Assembly: GCA_026936335.1 (NCBI GenBank)
Contig: JAPMXV010000072.1
Span: 124,001 to 188,000, forward strand
Length of the DNA: 64,000 bases
Source of the DNA: Mantamonas sphyraenae
Lineage: Eukaryota; CRuMs; Mantamonadidae
Reading direction: 5' to 3'
The notes beneath the pieces are model-generated. The model was given only the letters and a program-made list of their open reading frames with translations. It had not been told where the DNA came from and searched no databases. Positions 23,113 to 33,890 of this stretch are shown here, in pieces. Made by a program: the position numbers and the translations under genes. How positions within the stretch are numbered: position 1 is the first letter of the stretch; each line of letters opens with the position of its first letter.

Positions 23113-24233
23113 ATGTCGTTTCAGGTCAAGGTTGTGAAGCGCAAGTCCAAGACGGACATGGGCGAGTACACGCTCAACAAGGACGATGACCTTGGGGCGC
23201 TGCGCAAGCAGTTTGCCAAGAAGAGTAGGTGGTGGCAGGAGGCACACGAGGATCACACTCGACACCGGACACTGACACACACACACACACATGCACACTT
23301 TGCACACTTTGCATCGTTCGTTCCGTATGGTGGGGGCACCACAGACAAGGTGGATGCCAACCGCCAGTCGTTCTCGTGTACGTGTGTGAGGGGGGCAGGG
23401 AACACGTGGGAGAGGGGAAAATGCACGTGTGTGGTGCTGACACGAGTGTGGGCACGCGCGCATGCAATGCAGACGAGGTGGAAGGGGAGAAGAAACCAAA
23501 GAAGCTGGAGCTGGGCAAGACTCTGGCTGAACAGGGAGTGACGGACGGGATGACGCTGGAGTTTAAGGACCTGGGGCCGCAGATCTCGTGGCGTGGGGTG
23601 TTCCTGATTGAGTACGCAGGCCCGCTGCTGCTGTATCCGATCTTTTACTTTTTCCAGGAGACGATCTACGGCAGCAGTGCACCGTTCAACTACTCGCAAA
23701 AGGTTGCGTTGGGTCTGTGGACCATCCATTACCTGAAGCGAGAGCTGGAAACGATCTTCCTGCACAAGTTCAGCTCGGCGACGATGCCCTTTGCCAACGT
23801 GTTCAAGAACAGCGGCTACTACTGGCTGCTGGGCGCAGCCACATCGTACATGGTGAACAACCCTGCGTACGCGGGTGTGGACCGTGCACAGGTGAAGATT
23901 GCCGCCGGTGTGTTTCTCGTGTGCGAGTTGCTGAACTTTGTGGTGCACTACCAGCTGGCCAACCTGCGCAAGGGCAAGGAGGACGCTCACAAGCACAAGA
24001 TCCCGTATGGCATCCTCTTCAACGGCTCCACCTGCCCCAACTACTTCTACGAAATCATGGCCTGGGTCAGCTTCAACTTTGTCGCCCCCAGCATCGCCGG
24101 CATGGTCTTCTGCGCCTTTGGCGCCTTTGTCATGTTCACATGGGCCGGCGGCAAGCAGAAGCGCTACGCACGCGAGTTTGGCGACACCTGGAAGAGCCTG
24201 GGTCGCAAGCGCATTGTGCCGTACCTGCTGTGA
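23113..24233 (+). CDS. TECR: Very-long-chain trans-2,3-enoyl-CoA reductase (TECR/TSC13)
   Basis: Three exons (23113-23224, 23345-23377, 23473-24233), the middle one only 33 nt, join in phase to 301 residues. The N-terminus is a ubiquitin-like domain, as in metazoan TECR (FQVKVVKR ... DANRQSF). The membrane part has the family hallmarks LGPQISWRGVFLIEYAGPLLLYP, HYLKRELETIFLHKFS, MPFANVFKNSGYYW and CPNYFYEIMAWV, plus the KR-rich C-terminus ending PYLL. The enzyme performs the last reduction of the ER very-long-chain fatty acid elongation cycle with NADPH. Its start is only 44 bp from the divergent S51-like gene. Confidence 0.96.
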
Positions 24234-24345
24234 GCGCAGCAGTGATGGGAAATGAATGGAGGCAAGATCGCAATCCCCTCCCAGGGAGGGATGGGGAGAG
24301 TGGAGAATTGGAGTCTTGGCGGGAGGATTGCTTTGGGGTTGGAAA

Positions 24346-25126
24346 TCAGCCCATAAAGTTCATGACAGTGAGGTGGAGGACCAGGGACATGAAAATAAAG
24401 TCAGCAAAGGCGCGTTCGCGGGAGAAGCCAAAGGCCGGGCTCTTGGGATCGGTTTGCAGACGCAGGTTGACTGTGCAAGGGCAGGCAGTGGCACAGACGC
24501 GGTGCAAGATCATGATGGGAAGCGAGGGACGCGTGTGTGCATGCGTGTGGGTGTGAGCAGAAGCGACGAGCGGGGCTGGAAGCAGAGGCACAAAACGCAC
24601 CCAAAGCCACAAACTGGCCGACACAGGAGAGGAAGCCGCTGAGGAAGGAGTTGAACGGGAAGGTGCCTGTGAGAGGTTGGTGTGAACGCACGCAAACGAG
24701 GCCGTGGTACACGTACAGGTGGGTGCGAGGCGGTGGGGGTCAGCATGTGGGCGGGAACCGTGCGATGAAACGCAGCGAGCGAGAGGCCTCTTGGCCGCTG
24801 ATGACGAATGCAATCGGCGCGAGGGCCCCGTCTGGTGGAGGGACACATGTGACGGGTGTGGTTGACACGGCAGGGTGGAGTGGTGCATGTCTGCGGATAA
24901 GATGGGCAGGTGGAGGGGGTCTGTGTGTGTGGATGGGAGGCGGGAGTGGGGCAGAAGAGAGGGAAAACGTACCGACAAGGCCGACATAGACAAACTGGAT
25001 GATGCCTGTGAACAGGACGTAGAGCAGGAAGGCGTCGATGACCTTTGTCTTGTGTGCTGTATCGTTGTTGTAGTTCTCCCAGAGCTGGCCCAGGATTGCC
25101 CACACGCTTGGTTCTCCCTTGGCCAT
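24346..25126 (-). CDS. DAD1: DAD1/OST2 subunit of oligosaccharyltransferase
   Basis: Three exons (25126-24973, 24666-24601, 24470-24346) join in phase to exactly 114 residues, the normal size of DAD1. Conserved segments are KVIDAFLLYVLFTGIIQFVY, VGTFPFNSFLSGFLSCVGQF and the C-terminus SRERAFADFIFMSLVLHLTV ending in MNFMG. It is an ER membrane protein with three hydrophobic helices that stabilises the complex transferring N-glycans to nascent proteins. Both introns use gtacgt and gtgcgt donors; the first is 306 nt. The 287 bp between its ATG and the next gene's stop hold nothing recognised. Several secreted, glycosylated products lie in this same window. Confidence 0.96.
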
Positions 25127-25413
25127 GGTGTGTGTGTGTGTGTTGAAGTAGTGAGTTTGGTTGGATGAACCAGGGTCCATGTGCATCGACTGTGGCCATG
25201 CGTCACAAGAGTGGAGCTGTGGAAGGCAAGGCCTGCCCCTCCCCGTGATCTGTGGATGCATTTGACATGAGGAAGGTGCAGGTGCACGTTTGATTATCCG
25301 AGGGTGCTTGGTCGATTGCCACCTTCCACCCCCACCCCCACACCCCACACCTCTTACACACAGCTTCCGTGTCCATAACCGTGCTTCCACGCCCCCCCTT
25401 TGCTTCCCCTTTT

Positions 25414-26704
25414 CTACAACACAAAGCTGGGCCTGGCGACAAAGTTCCTCGTGGCAAAGTTGATCAGAGCGTCGGCGGTGACCAGGGGGTCATCCTCCTG
25501 CAAACAATGGCCGCTGTTGTAGACGACTTTAAACTGAAACTTGCCCTGCATCTGTGCCACCGTGAGTGCCCTGTCCAGCCTGTCTGTGCCAGCAACCATG
25601 AGCATCTTCAGGCCAGGAGCACCCAGGAACAGCTCACTCATGTTCTCGTACCATCCCTTCCAATGCGGTTGGCTCTTTTCCAACGCCGTCCTCCAGTGCC
25701 ACTCTGTGCCTCCGTCATCCCGCTGCACTGCACGCAACCGTGGGGGCATCGACACCTTGGCCGACTCCAGGTTGGTGAGCATCTTGGAGCGCAATGCCCA
25801 CTCGATGGCCTTCTCCTGGGATTTGAACTTGGATGGTCGTTTGGCCAGCACACTTTCCATGCTCGAGAGGGCTGCGAGGGCGGTGCCTTCGACCACATCA
25901 AGCACGACGAGTCCGGCCAGCCAGTCCACACGGCCCGAATTGGCCACATGGGTTGCAATGGCCCCACCCATGCTGTGACCCACCAGGATGATGGGAGGCA
26001 TGTCCATGTTACTGTACAGGGCTTCCATCACGTTGAGGGTGTCTTCCACCAAGCGTTCCGAGCTCAAATCCTCCTCCTCCGCGTTCACACTGTCGCCATG
26101 GCCACGCAGATCGTATGACACAACGCCGTATTCCTTCTTGACCATTCCTGCCACCAGTGCCCACGACAGCGACGAGTGGCCGCCTCCGTGCAGCAGCACA
26201 AACACGGGCGAGTCGCCGTAGATGCTTCCCGCGGTGTATACGCGGAATGTCTGTGCATCCAGTGAGTGTCAGTGCCCCACCGATGTGTCACGTAGCCCAT
26301 GTGTCACACCAGCCCTTCTCCTTACGTTTTCCTTCATCCACCTCCACGTCCTGCTGCGCATCAAAATACTCTTCCCAGCTCGCTGCGCTGTAGTCCACTC
26401 GCTGCCGCTTGAACGACGTTGAAGGCAGAGACAGCGCTTCGGAATCGGTTTTGCCTCGTCCATTGCCTCCTTCGTTGCTACTGCTGCTGCGACTGCTGCT
26501 GCTGCTGTTGGTGTTGGTGCCTCCCTCGTCCTCTTCCTCGTCCTCAAACGAAGCCGCGTCGTCTTCCTCCTCAATCGACGCCTCGGCCACCATCAACGAG
26601 GCTCCGGGCCGCGAGCGGAACATTTGCTTGTGTAGGGCAGAGGCTGAGCCTGCCCCGTCGCTGGAGCGCACCTTTGGTTGGCGAGGTGGCTTGCTCTGGC
26701 TCAT
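25414..26704 (-). CDS. PPME1: Protein phosphatase methylesterase 1 (PP2A demethylase)
   Basis: Exon 2 (26250-25414) carries the enzyme: oxyanion loop LLHGGGHSSLSW, YDLRGHGDS, nucleophile VGHSMGGAIATH, VVLDVVEGTALAALSSM and the His in NSGHCLQEDDP. These are specific to PME-1, which removes the C-terminal methyl ester of PP2A. Exon 1 starts at 26704 (MSQSKPPRQ) with a disordered Ser/Glu-rich N-terminus and the conserved W(E/S)xYFDAQQDVEV block. The obvious donor at 26325 (gtaagg) gives the wrong phase. A weaker donor at 26341 (GAG|gtggat) restores it and gives 399 residues, leading straight into TFRVYTAG. Either the weak donor is used or a base is missing. The start is 83 bp from the divergent phosphatase gene. 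Confidence 0.9.
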
Positions 26705-26787
26705 GGAAGGGAGTGTTTTTGTGTTACAGTTGTGTAGGCGAAGCGCGGGCTCAGCCAAACACACAAAATACGCCTTCCCCTCCCTGA

Positions 26788-28224
26788 ATGAGTGGACACG
26801 AGAGCGGGGAGCGACGGGTGAAGCTTGCACGTTCACCAAACAAAGAGTTTGCGCACCAGTTTCTGCTGGGCAAGTTTGACCAGACGTTTGTGGAGGTTGC
26901 ATCCATTCCTGATGTGTCGTGGTCGCTTCCGCCGACCGAGGTGATGTACGTGCCGGCAGCAGGTGCGCAGCGGTCGATGGAGTCTGTCAAGTCGCCGTTG
27001 GGGCGGGTGGAAAACGGGGCGTTGGAGTTGGAATTGGTGCAGGCGGTGTTTCGGCACGGTGCGCGGACGCCGTTGCACACGTGGAAGAACGTGACGGACC
27101 ATGCGACGTTCCACTGCCCCAGCATGCTTTCTGCGCTGAGTTTTGGACCGCATGAGGACCACCCGCCGGGGGTGTACTTCAAGGCGTACGTGAAGGGCAA
27201 GCAGCTGTTCAAAGGAAACTGCGCCACGGGCCAGTTGACGCCGTACGGCATCAAGCAGTTGCACGTGCTGGGTGCCATGATGCGTCACCGCTACGTGGAA
27301 CGCCTGGGTTTCCTTCCCAAGATGTTTGACAAGGAGAACGAAGCCATGGTGGTTGCACGCAGCACGGATCTGGCGCGCACGCAGCAGAGCATGCAGAGTC
27401 TGCTCAATGGCCTCATCCCACTGACCAGCCAGAGTGGACACGTGACACTCACCATCCACACCATGTCCACGGGTGTGGAGAACATGTTTCCACGCAACCG
27501 GTGTCGCCGGTACAAGAAGTTGCGGGACATGGTGCGTGCTCGCTCCCGGGGCGAGGTGGAGGGTGTGGAGGTGAGCGAACGCAGGCAGGCCCTGATGGCA
27601 CTCATGCGTGAGTTGATAGGCGACGAGGAGTGGACGCCGTCGCAGTTTGTGTCTGTGCACAACACGCTGGCGTCGCTCATGGTCAATGGCAAGCCGTTGC
27701 CCGAAGAGATTGACGCAACGGTGCTGGACGACGTGGAGCGTGAGGCGTTGCACGACTTTGCGGCCCCGTTTGACGGGCCCGACCGCCTGGCAACGTGCAG
27801 GGTGAGCATCGGTCGCTTTGTGGGCGACCTCCACGCCCAAATGGCCCACAAGGTGGCGCAGGGCAAGGAGGACCCCACACGAATTGGCCTGTATGCGGGT
27901 CACGACAGCACGTTGGTGCCCCTGCTCATGTCCTTTGAGCTGCTGGACGGGCAGCGGTTCCCTCAGGTGGCCTCTGTGCTCATGTTTGAGCTCTACCGCA
28001 ACCACGAGGACAACGAACACTACGTGCGTGTCATGTACAATGGCCACGACATGCGCCTGCCTCAATGCCAAGCCTACGTGGTCGAAGGCCACGGTGCAAA
28101 CAACGGCCGTGGCACAGGCTCGCAGGAAGGCGACAAGCCCGTGGTCATGTGCAAGTTTGCCTGTTTCCAGAAAGTTGCCCAACAGTTGATTCCCGACGAT
28201 TACGAGCAGGAGTGTGTCATGTGA
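26788..28224 (+). CDS. Histidine acid phosphatase, lysophosphatidic acid phosphatase (ACP6) type
   Basis: A single exon of 478 residues carries the branch-2 histidine phosphatase signature VFRHGARTPLH (residue about 89, the phosphorylated His), the TPYGIKQLHVLG helix of the ACP6 group, ARSTDLARTQQS, and the proton donor AGHDSTLVPLL near residue 370. ACP6 proteins hydrolyse lysophosphatidic acid, usually in mitochondria. The first 70 residues here precede the core and could be a targeting region, but no clean signal peptide is visible. The stop is followed by an alternating GATGTG run. It forms a divergent pair with PPME1. Confidence 0.85.
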   Translation: MSGHESGERRVKLARSPNKEFAHQFLLGKFDQTFVEVASIPDVSWSLPPTEVMYVPAAGAQRSMESVKSPLGRVENGALELELVQAVFRHGARTPLHTWKNVTDHATFHCPSMLSALSFGPHEDHPPGVYFKAYVKGKQLFKGNCATGQLTPYGIKQLHVLGAMMRHRYVERLGFLPKMFDKENEAMVVARSTDLARTQQSMQSLLNGLIPLTSQSGHVTLTIHTMSTGVENMFPRNRCRRYKKLRDMVRARSRGEVEGVEVSERRQALMALMRELIGDEEWTPSQFVSVHNTLASLMVNGKPLPEEIDATVLDDVEREALHDFAAPFDGPDRLATCRVSIGRFVGDLHAQMAHKVAQGKEDPTRIGLYAGHDSTLVPLLMSFELLDGQRFPQVASVLMFELYRNHEDNEHYVRVMYNGHDMRLPQCQAYVVEGHGANNGRGTGSQEGDKPVVMCKFACFQKVAQQLIPDDYEQECVM

Positions 28225-28291
28225 TGTGTGATGTGCGATGTGCGATGTGGGATGGCGTTGCGCTGCGCAGCCGGATGAAAACAGAACGACG

Positions 28292-29253
28292 ATGAGTGAT
28301 CACAACCTGGTTTCGCTTCCAGAGTGCTTTGTGTACCAGTTGCCCAAGTTGACCACAGGTCAGGGCTACAAGTAGGTTTGGGTTGTGTGTGTGTGAGGGG
28401 TGAAGGGGGGGGGTTTGTTGGCGGTTGGTGCTCACACACACACGCACACACACACGTGGACGCACGGTGACCCCGCTGCAGGTGTTCCGAATGGGATGTG
28501 GAGCAGTTCATCTGGTCGGGACAGGTGCGGGTGGTGGAACGCGGCGACGAGGGCTTCATTGTGCTGGAAAAGCCCAACGGAGGTGGGTTTTGGGTGATTT
28601 GGGGTGAGAGAAGCGGAAAGGGGAACACGACGACGGAGAGCTGACACAGCCGTTCACAGGCGAGGTGTTTGCCGAGGCACCGATTGACAAGGATGGATCG
28701 ACGGTGCAACGCGTAGTGGACAGCTCGCGCTACTTTGTGCTGAAGATCAGCGACGGACAGGGCCACCACGCGCTGATTGGCATGGGGTTCCAAGAGCGCG
28801 GCGCGGCGTTTGATTTCAACGTCGCCATTCAGCGCCATCTGGAGTAGGTGTCCCATGTGTAGGCGGCAAAACAGAGTGCATGCAAACCACACTGTGGTGT
28901 GTGAGTGAGTGTGTGAATGTGTGTGTGTGTGTCATGTGTTTGTGCAAAGCGGGGGGGGATTTCACGATGGGAGGGGCTGACACCTCGGCAAAACACGCCA
29001 GTTTTCTGCAACGCGAGGAGGAGAGCAAGGAGAAGGGAGACACAGTGGAGGAATACGTGCCCAAGTACAACTACTCGGGTCTCAAGGAAGGCACCAAGGT
29101 CAAGATTGCCGGTGGGAGCAAGAAAAGCCGCGGCAGCAACAGCAACTCGGGCGGCAGCGGCTTCAAGATGGACTTTTCCTCGCTGGGCGAAGACGAGGAG
29201 TCGTCCAAACCCAAGCGAAGTGCCGGTGGTGGCAGGAAGAAGGGACGCTCATC

Positions 29254-29287
<34 letters not shown>

Positions 29288-29392
29288 GGGAACGATCTGG
29301 ATGACTTTTTCGGAGGAGGCAACAGCAACAGCAACAGTGGAGGCGGAGGTGGAGGCGGCAACGACACTCCCAGCGACTGGACGGCGTTCTGA
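28292..29392 (+). CDS. NECAP-type endocytosis adaptor (adaptin-ear-binding protein)
   Basis: Exons 28292-28371, 28482-28582 and 28660-28843 join in phase and match the NECAP PH-like (PHear) domain: GYKCSEWDVEQFIWSGQVRV, LEKPNGGEVFAEAPI, VVDSSRYFVLKI and GFQERGAAFDFNVAIQ. NECAPs regulate AP-2 in clathrin endocytosis. A fourth exon from about 28950 to 29392 supplies the conserved tail (YSGLKEGTKVKIAGG, then Asn/Ser/Gly runs). It joins in frame only if the G8 run at 28951-28958 is one base shorter. The C-terminus ends DWTAF; W-x-x-F-type ends bind adaptin ears, consistent with the family. Without the fourth exon the frame would stop at TAG directly after residue E of RHLE. Confidence 0.88.
28951..28958 (+). 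other. G8 homopolymer at the start of NECAP exon 4, one base out of frame
   Basis: Exon 3 ends at phase 2 (GA|gtaggt) and the acceptor caaag precedes C plus eight Gs. Eight Gs give an early stop (GGC TGA); seven would give D-G-G-D-F-T-M-G-G-A and join the conserved tail. A length error in the run is the likely cause. Confidence 0.55.
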
Positions 29393-29546
29393 TGGGGCAG
29401 AAGAGGCAGAAGGGAGGTGTGGAAGGGGATCGGATCCAACAAAACGGGAGAAAATGTCAACGTTGGTCGTGCATTGTGTGAGGTGATGATGCGTTGGTGT
29501 ACGCAAAAGGGGATGAGAGGGAGAATTGGATCCGGAATCGGTCGCG

Positions 29547-29988
29547 CTACTGCGGGTTGCGAAGGACGAGGACGACGCTGTCGCCGCGGAGGAGCATCTT
29601 TGCAATGAAACGGCGCTGGTTGACCTTCTTGGGCTTGCCTCCTTTCTTGGCCTTGACCTGCTCCGTCCAAATCTCGTGGACGTCCTCGAGGACCATGTTC
29701 CAGTGCTTGTCAAAGGCCTTGACGGTGGCCAACAGCTTGTGGTCGTTGCGGCAGTTGATCAACACCTGCTCGCCTTTGAGCATGCACTCCTTGATCATTG
29801 CCAGCGGCCCGTCTTCAAACTCATCCTCCTCTTCCTCGCCTTCCACCAGGTTCTGTGCGACGTCGTCATTGTGTGCGTGTCAGCAGCGGCCGGAGGAAAC
29901 ACACGCCAAGGTGGAAGATGCGCGCCACGCCTCCCTTTACGCCTCCCTACGGCCTCCCTCCATCACCCGCTCTCCTCTTGCGTACCAT
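29547..29988 (-). CDS. SNRPD2: Small nuclear ribonucleoprotein Sm-D2
   Basis: Exon 2 (29852-29547) encodes the Sm fold: [40 protein letters not shown], and Sm2 [16 protein letters not shown]. The spacing and the [17 protein letters not shown] sequence identify the D2 paralogue of the spliceosomal Sm ring. Exon 2 has no ATG in frame after its acceptor. The best solution is a first coding exon consisting only of ATG at 29988-29986 followed by gtacgc, phase 0, with a 133-nt intron, giving 102 residues. The acidic N-terminus [15 protein letters not shown] matches the family's EEEEF leader. Confidence 0.92.
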
Positions 29989-30283
29989 CACATCCTTGTC
30001 ATGACTGTGTGTGTGTGTTACAGAGCGTGTGTGCGCGTGTGGCGTGTGTCAAAGGGCGTAGGTGTCAGCATACGGGGCGGCAGACCCACACGTCGTTGTC
30101 GTGCATGCCAGAGGCCTTCGCTTTCGCCTCCCCAACGACCGTGCGTCCCTCGCTGCTTGCTCCCATGTGCAGTGTAGCAACTGGCCAGGGGAGTGGCCAT
30201 GCCTGTGACTTACATGGACATGTTTGTTGGGCTGGACGGAGGTGCGCGACGTCAGAGGCAACTTTTCGCGCAAACACCTGTAC
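29989..30283 (+). promoter_or_regulatory. Divergent intergenic region between SmD2 and a secreted-protein gene
   Basis: A 295-bp gap separates the two divergent starts. It contains CT-rich stretches and short GT repeats but no ORF with domain content. I see no convincing TATA element. It probably holds both promoters and 5' UTRs. Confidence 0.4.
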
Positions 30284-31450
30284 ATGATGACTCCACGATT
30301 GGCAGGAGCGCTGTTGCTGGCCCTGTTGTGTGTGGTGCAGGTGCATGGGGTGATCAACAACGTGACGGTGGAGTGGCAGGAGGCAAGCGGGGCGCAGGTG
30401 TGGCAAGGGATGGATTTTGACTGGCAGCGACGCGTGGCTGGCTTTGAGACGCCACACCGGATTGGAAGCATTGCCAGTTTGTTGCACAACCTTCCCAGCA
30501 GTAGCAATGACAGCAGCACGGCGCAGGCGACGGTGGAGCTTGTGCCTGGCGTCGACGGTGACTACGCCTTTCCACAGGTGTTCCTCAGTGCCTTCCAGGG
30601 CAATGGCATCACGGTGCACACGGGCACGCTGCGTAGCACGTGCACCGACCATTGGGAGGGCACCGACGACAACCCCGACTCGTTCTTGAAGCAGTTCGAC
30701 TTTTTCACCACGCCCGTGCGTGGACCGCAAGTGGCATGGATCAACGGCTTTTCCATCCAACAGTACTGCGATCCAAGCAAGCAGCCGCCAGGCAAAGAGT
30801 GCAACAGCAACGGCACCTGGCCGTACCTGTTTACGATGCGCGTGGATTGCAACCCTGAAGGGACCTGTGAGCTGGAATGGGTGCAGTTCCGCGGCTGGAC
30901 CCCGAGCAAGGGTGGAGGGAAACCGTACAACTACGTGCTGGACTACACCTACGAGGTGGAGATTGTCGTGGTGAGCGGTCCGTCGCTTGTGCAACAACAA
31001 GACGTGAACAACCTGGTGCACAGCAACGTGCACGCAGACGTGTCGTGCAACCAGCAGTCTGCACGTGTTCCTGACAACACAGCATCGCTTGTGGGCGTCG
31101 CTGCGTTTTCGTTTGAGCTGAACGGCACGCACAAGCGACGCGGAAGATATTTGGAGCACCTACATTTTTCCGTGCAGCAGCACAGTGCCAAGGGCAACCA
31201 GAACATGCTGGATTGGGTTGGGTGCATGCAATACGGTGCACCAAAGACGGTGTACAGCAGCGACGTCACACTGGCCATGGTGCAGCGTGTGGCGTCCTTT
31301 GACGCTGCCGACGTGCAAATGCCCGCACAGGTCTCCCAAGCCATCAACGGCACCGTGTGCGACAGTGGCAACGATGCCTTGTTCAAATGTTCCGATGTGG
31401 GCCTGGAAAACGCGCCCAGCGACACTGTCACACACACCATCGAGTGGTGA
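30284..31450 (+). CDS. Secreted glycoprotein of unknown family
   Basis: One exon encodes 388 residues. The N-terminus MMTPRLAGALLLALLCVVQV is a clear signal peptide, which is why the start at 30284 is preferred over upstream in-frame GTG/ATG codons. The mature part has about ten Cys and many N-x-S/T sequons (NNVTV, NDSST, NGTW, NGTH, NGTV). Repeated beta-type segments such as GDYAFPQVFLS and ELEWVQFRGWTP suggest an all-beta extracellular domain. No transmembrane helix follows the signal peptide. I do not recognise the family, and its function is unknown. Its stop is 61 bp from the tail of the opposite-strand small gene. Confidence 0.65.
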   Translation: MMTPRLAGALLLALLCVVQVHGVINNVTVEWQEASGAQVWQGMDFDWQRRVAGFETPHRIGSIASLLHNLPSSSNDSSTAQATVELVPGVDGDYAFPQVFLSAFQGNGITVHTGTLRSTCTDHWEGTDDNPDSFLKQFDFFTTPVRGPQVAWINGFSIQQYCDPSKQPPGKECNSNGTWPYLFTMRVDCNPEGTCELEWVQFRGWTPSKGGGKPYNYVLDYTYEVEIVVVSGPSLVQQQDVNNLVHSNVHADVSCNQQSARVPDNTASLVGVAAFSFELNGTHKRRGRYLEHLHFSVQQHSAKGNQNMLDWVGCMQYGAPKTVYSSDVTLAMVQRVASFDAADVQMPAQVSQAINGTVCDSGNDALFKCSDVGLENAPSDTVTHTIEW

Positions 31451-31511
31451 GTTGCATCGTCAGTGCAAAAAAGGTCCACAAAACCACACTTCAACCTGTG
31501 TCAACAGCATT

Positions 31512-31866
31512 TCACTCGTTGATGTCACCCTCTTTGGCACTCTCTATCTTGCCGTATTGCCGTAGATCTTCAGCGCGATGCGATGCCAGTCCACGCTCTT
31601 CCAAGCACTGCTCGCACAGCCAAACCAAGGGATTGGGTGTTCCACAGCCCTGGCAACGATAATGCATCAACTCGTTATCACCCATGGTCGAAGTGGTCTC
31701 TGTCTCTGGCCACGTCGGTGGTGTTTCCGCTTCCGCTGTGGCACCTGGGAATTCAACATCCTCTGCAGGTTTCTGTTCCCGAATTTCCGTGTCAGATTCC
31801 CTGGTTTCCCTACCACATCATCCATTCAATAGCTTCGCATCGTACACTGCTTTCCTCCTTGCTCAT
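31512..31866 (-). CDS. Small acidic zinc-ribbon protein (89 residues)
   Basis: Between two plus-strand genes the minus strand holds a small two-exon gene. Exon 1, 31866-31848, encodes MSKEES plus one base. The intron runs 31847-31763 (gtgtac...ctgcag). Exon 2, 31762-31512, reads in phase to TGA, 270 nt in total. The C-terminal half has RCQGCGTPNP...LCEQCLEERG, two C-x2-C knuckles spaced like a zinc ribbon, followed by a charged helix. The N-terminal half is acidic and Pro/Thr-rich. Even without exon 1, an internal ATG at 31685 gives a 57-residue ORF containing the ribbon. The family is unknown; a protein- or RNA-binding role is only inferred. It shares a 133-bp divergent spacer with TTLL9. 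Confidence 0.55.
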
Positions 31867-31999
31867 CACTCCCGCTCGTGAATTTGCATTGCCTCAACCG
31901 GCGCGCCTCTCCCCTTCCACCGCCATATTGTATGCCTCCTTCCCCGCCATGCACACCCTCATCCATTGTTTTCATACGACACTGCCTGTGTGCAGTACG

Positions 32000-33731
32000 A
32001 TGAGTGTGGTACTGCGTGAGGACGACCAAAACAAAGTCGAAACTCAATCCCACCCCATGTCTCGTCGCATGCGTCCGCCTTCAGGCGCATCCAATGCCAG
32101 TGGGAGCAGCAGTGGACGACGCAGTGTGTCGAATGCAAACATGAGTGGCACTGGCACAGGTGGACGCCCGGGGTCCAGCAGAACGTCCAGTTACCGCCGG
32201 CCGTCCAGCAACAGCAACACTGCATACGGCTCGTCATCGTCTTCATCGTCGTCATCCACCACCACTTCTTCCTCGACCTCCTCCTCCTCCTCTTCCTCGG
32301 CCTCCTCTTCATACGGCAGCTCGGGCAGCGGACGCTCCCGCCAGCAGCTTCGCTTCAAAACGGCTTTCCACAACACAATCTCCCACGTCATGAAAAAGCG
32401 CGGCTGGATCGAAACGGACAGGTGAGTGGCATGTCATTTCCACACAACGTCATCCCCATTGTTTCTGCATGTGCCCCTGGCATGTACTGTGAGCCGGTGG
32501 CGGCGGGGAGCGCGCGCCAATTTTGTGAGAATCGCTCACCCAGGCAGGGTTGCCTTTACCCCATGCGCACCGGGTTTTTCCTGACACGTATCACCCATTG
32601 TCCAGCGACCTGGACTGGGACTTTTTCTGGGCCGATGTGGGCTGGTTGCGCGAGTATTTTGACCACGTGCGGTTCGAAGACCACCAGCGCATCAACCACT
32701 TTCGCAACCACTATGAGCTGACGCGCAAAGATCTGATGATGAAGAACCTGAAGCGAGCACGAAAGTCGCTGGAGCGCGAGGACAGGCATGCAGAAGCCAG
32801 TGCGTATGCGTTCATCCCGCCCACGTACGTGTTGCCGTCGGAGTATGCCCTGTTCCAGGAGGAGTACAAACGCAACCACGGCGGCGTGTGGATCATGAAA
32901 CCCATTGGCAGGGCCCAAGGCAAGGGCATCTTCCTGTTCAACAAGCTGAGTCAGATCTCGGACTGGAAGAAGGACTACAAGTGGCGCGGGGACAGCAGCA
33001 GCAGCAGCCAGGCAGAGGCGTACGTGGTGCAGAAGTACCTGGATAGGCCCTACTTGGTGGGAGGCAAGAAGTTTGACCTGCGTCTGTACATGCTGGTGGT
33101 CAACTACTCGCCATTGACGGCGTACCTGCATCGAGGCGGCTTTGCACGCTTCTCCGGCACCCGTTTCACCATGGATGTGGGCAACATCACCAACTCCACC
33201 ATGCACCTCACCAACGCCGCGGTGCAGAAGCAGAGCAAGGAGTACAACAAGGAAAGGGGCTGCAAATGGGATGTGCGCGACTTGAAACTGTTCATGATCA
33301 GCAAACACGGCATGGAGGCTGTGGACGCCTGCTTTGCCCACATGCAGGACATCATGATCAAGAGTTTGGAGAGTGTGGCCAACATCATCATCAACGAAAA
33401 GAACTGCTTCGAGCTGTATGGCTACGACATTATGATTGACGAAGACCTGCGGCCCTGGCTCATCGAAGTCAATGCCTCGCCCAGCGTGACGGCAGACTCG
33501 GACTCGGATTACCAATTCAAGTTTGGTCTGTTGGACGACACCCTCAACGTCATCGACATGGAAGGGGAGCGAGAGGGCGACGAAGACGAAATCGGCGCCT
33601 TTGACCTCGTATACTACCAGGGAAGGCCCTATAAGAAGGGCGACAAGGTCGATCTCAACACACGTCTCGGATGCTACAACGTACGTGCCAAGGAATTTGC
33701 CCACCTGACCAAGAAAGGCAAGGGAAATTGA
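32000..33731 (+). CDS. TTLL9: Tubulin polyglutamylase, TTLL9-like
   Basis: Two exons (32000-32421, 32606-33731) join in phase to 515 residues. A Ser-rich N-terminus of about 110 residues precedes the TTL domain: RFKTAFHNTISHVM, DLDWDFFWADVGWLRE, INHFRNHYELTRKDLM, WIMKPIGRAQGKGIFLF (ATP grasp), GGKKFDLRLYMLV, HLTNAAVQ, and the metal/ATP block CFELYGYDIMIDEDLRPWLI with EVNASPS. These match TTLL9, an axonemal tubulin glutamylase. The organism therefore very probably builds a motile flagellum. Poly-Ser is encoded by TCN runs and may vary between strains. Confidence 0.93.
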
Positions 33732-33890
33732 ATCGAATGTTGGCTCAACGCACACCCTCCTTCCCCTTGCCACTGCAGTCATCATCCCTCCCCCCTTCCC
33801 TCCCTCCCGTTTCGTGTCAGTGCCACTTGCCTTTCCTCTTGCGTGGTGCCGTTCGTTCCACCGTTGCGTGTGTGCTGGCAAGGAAAAACC

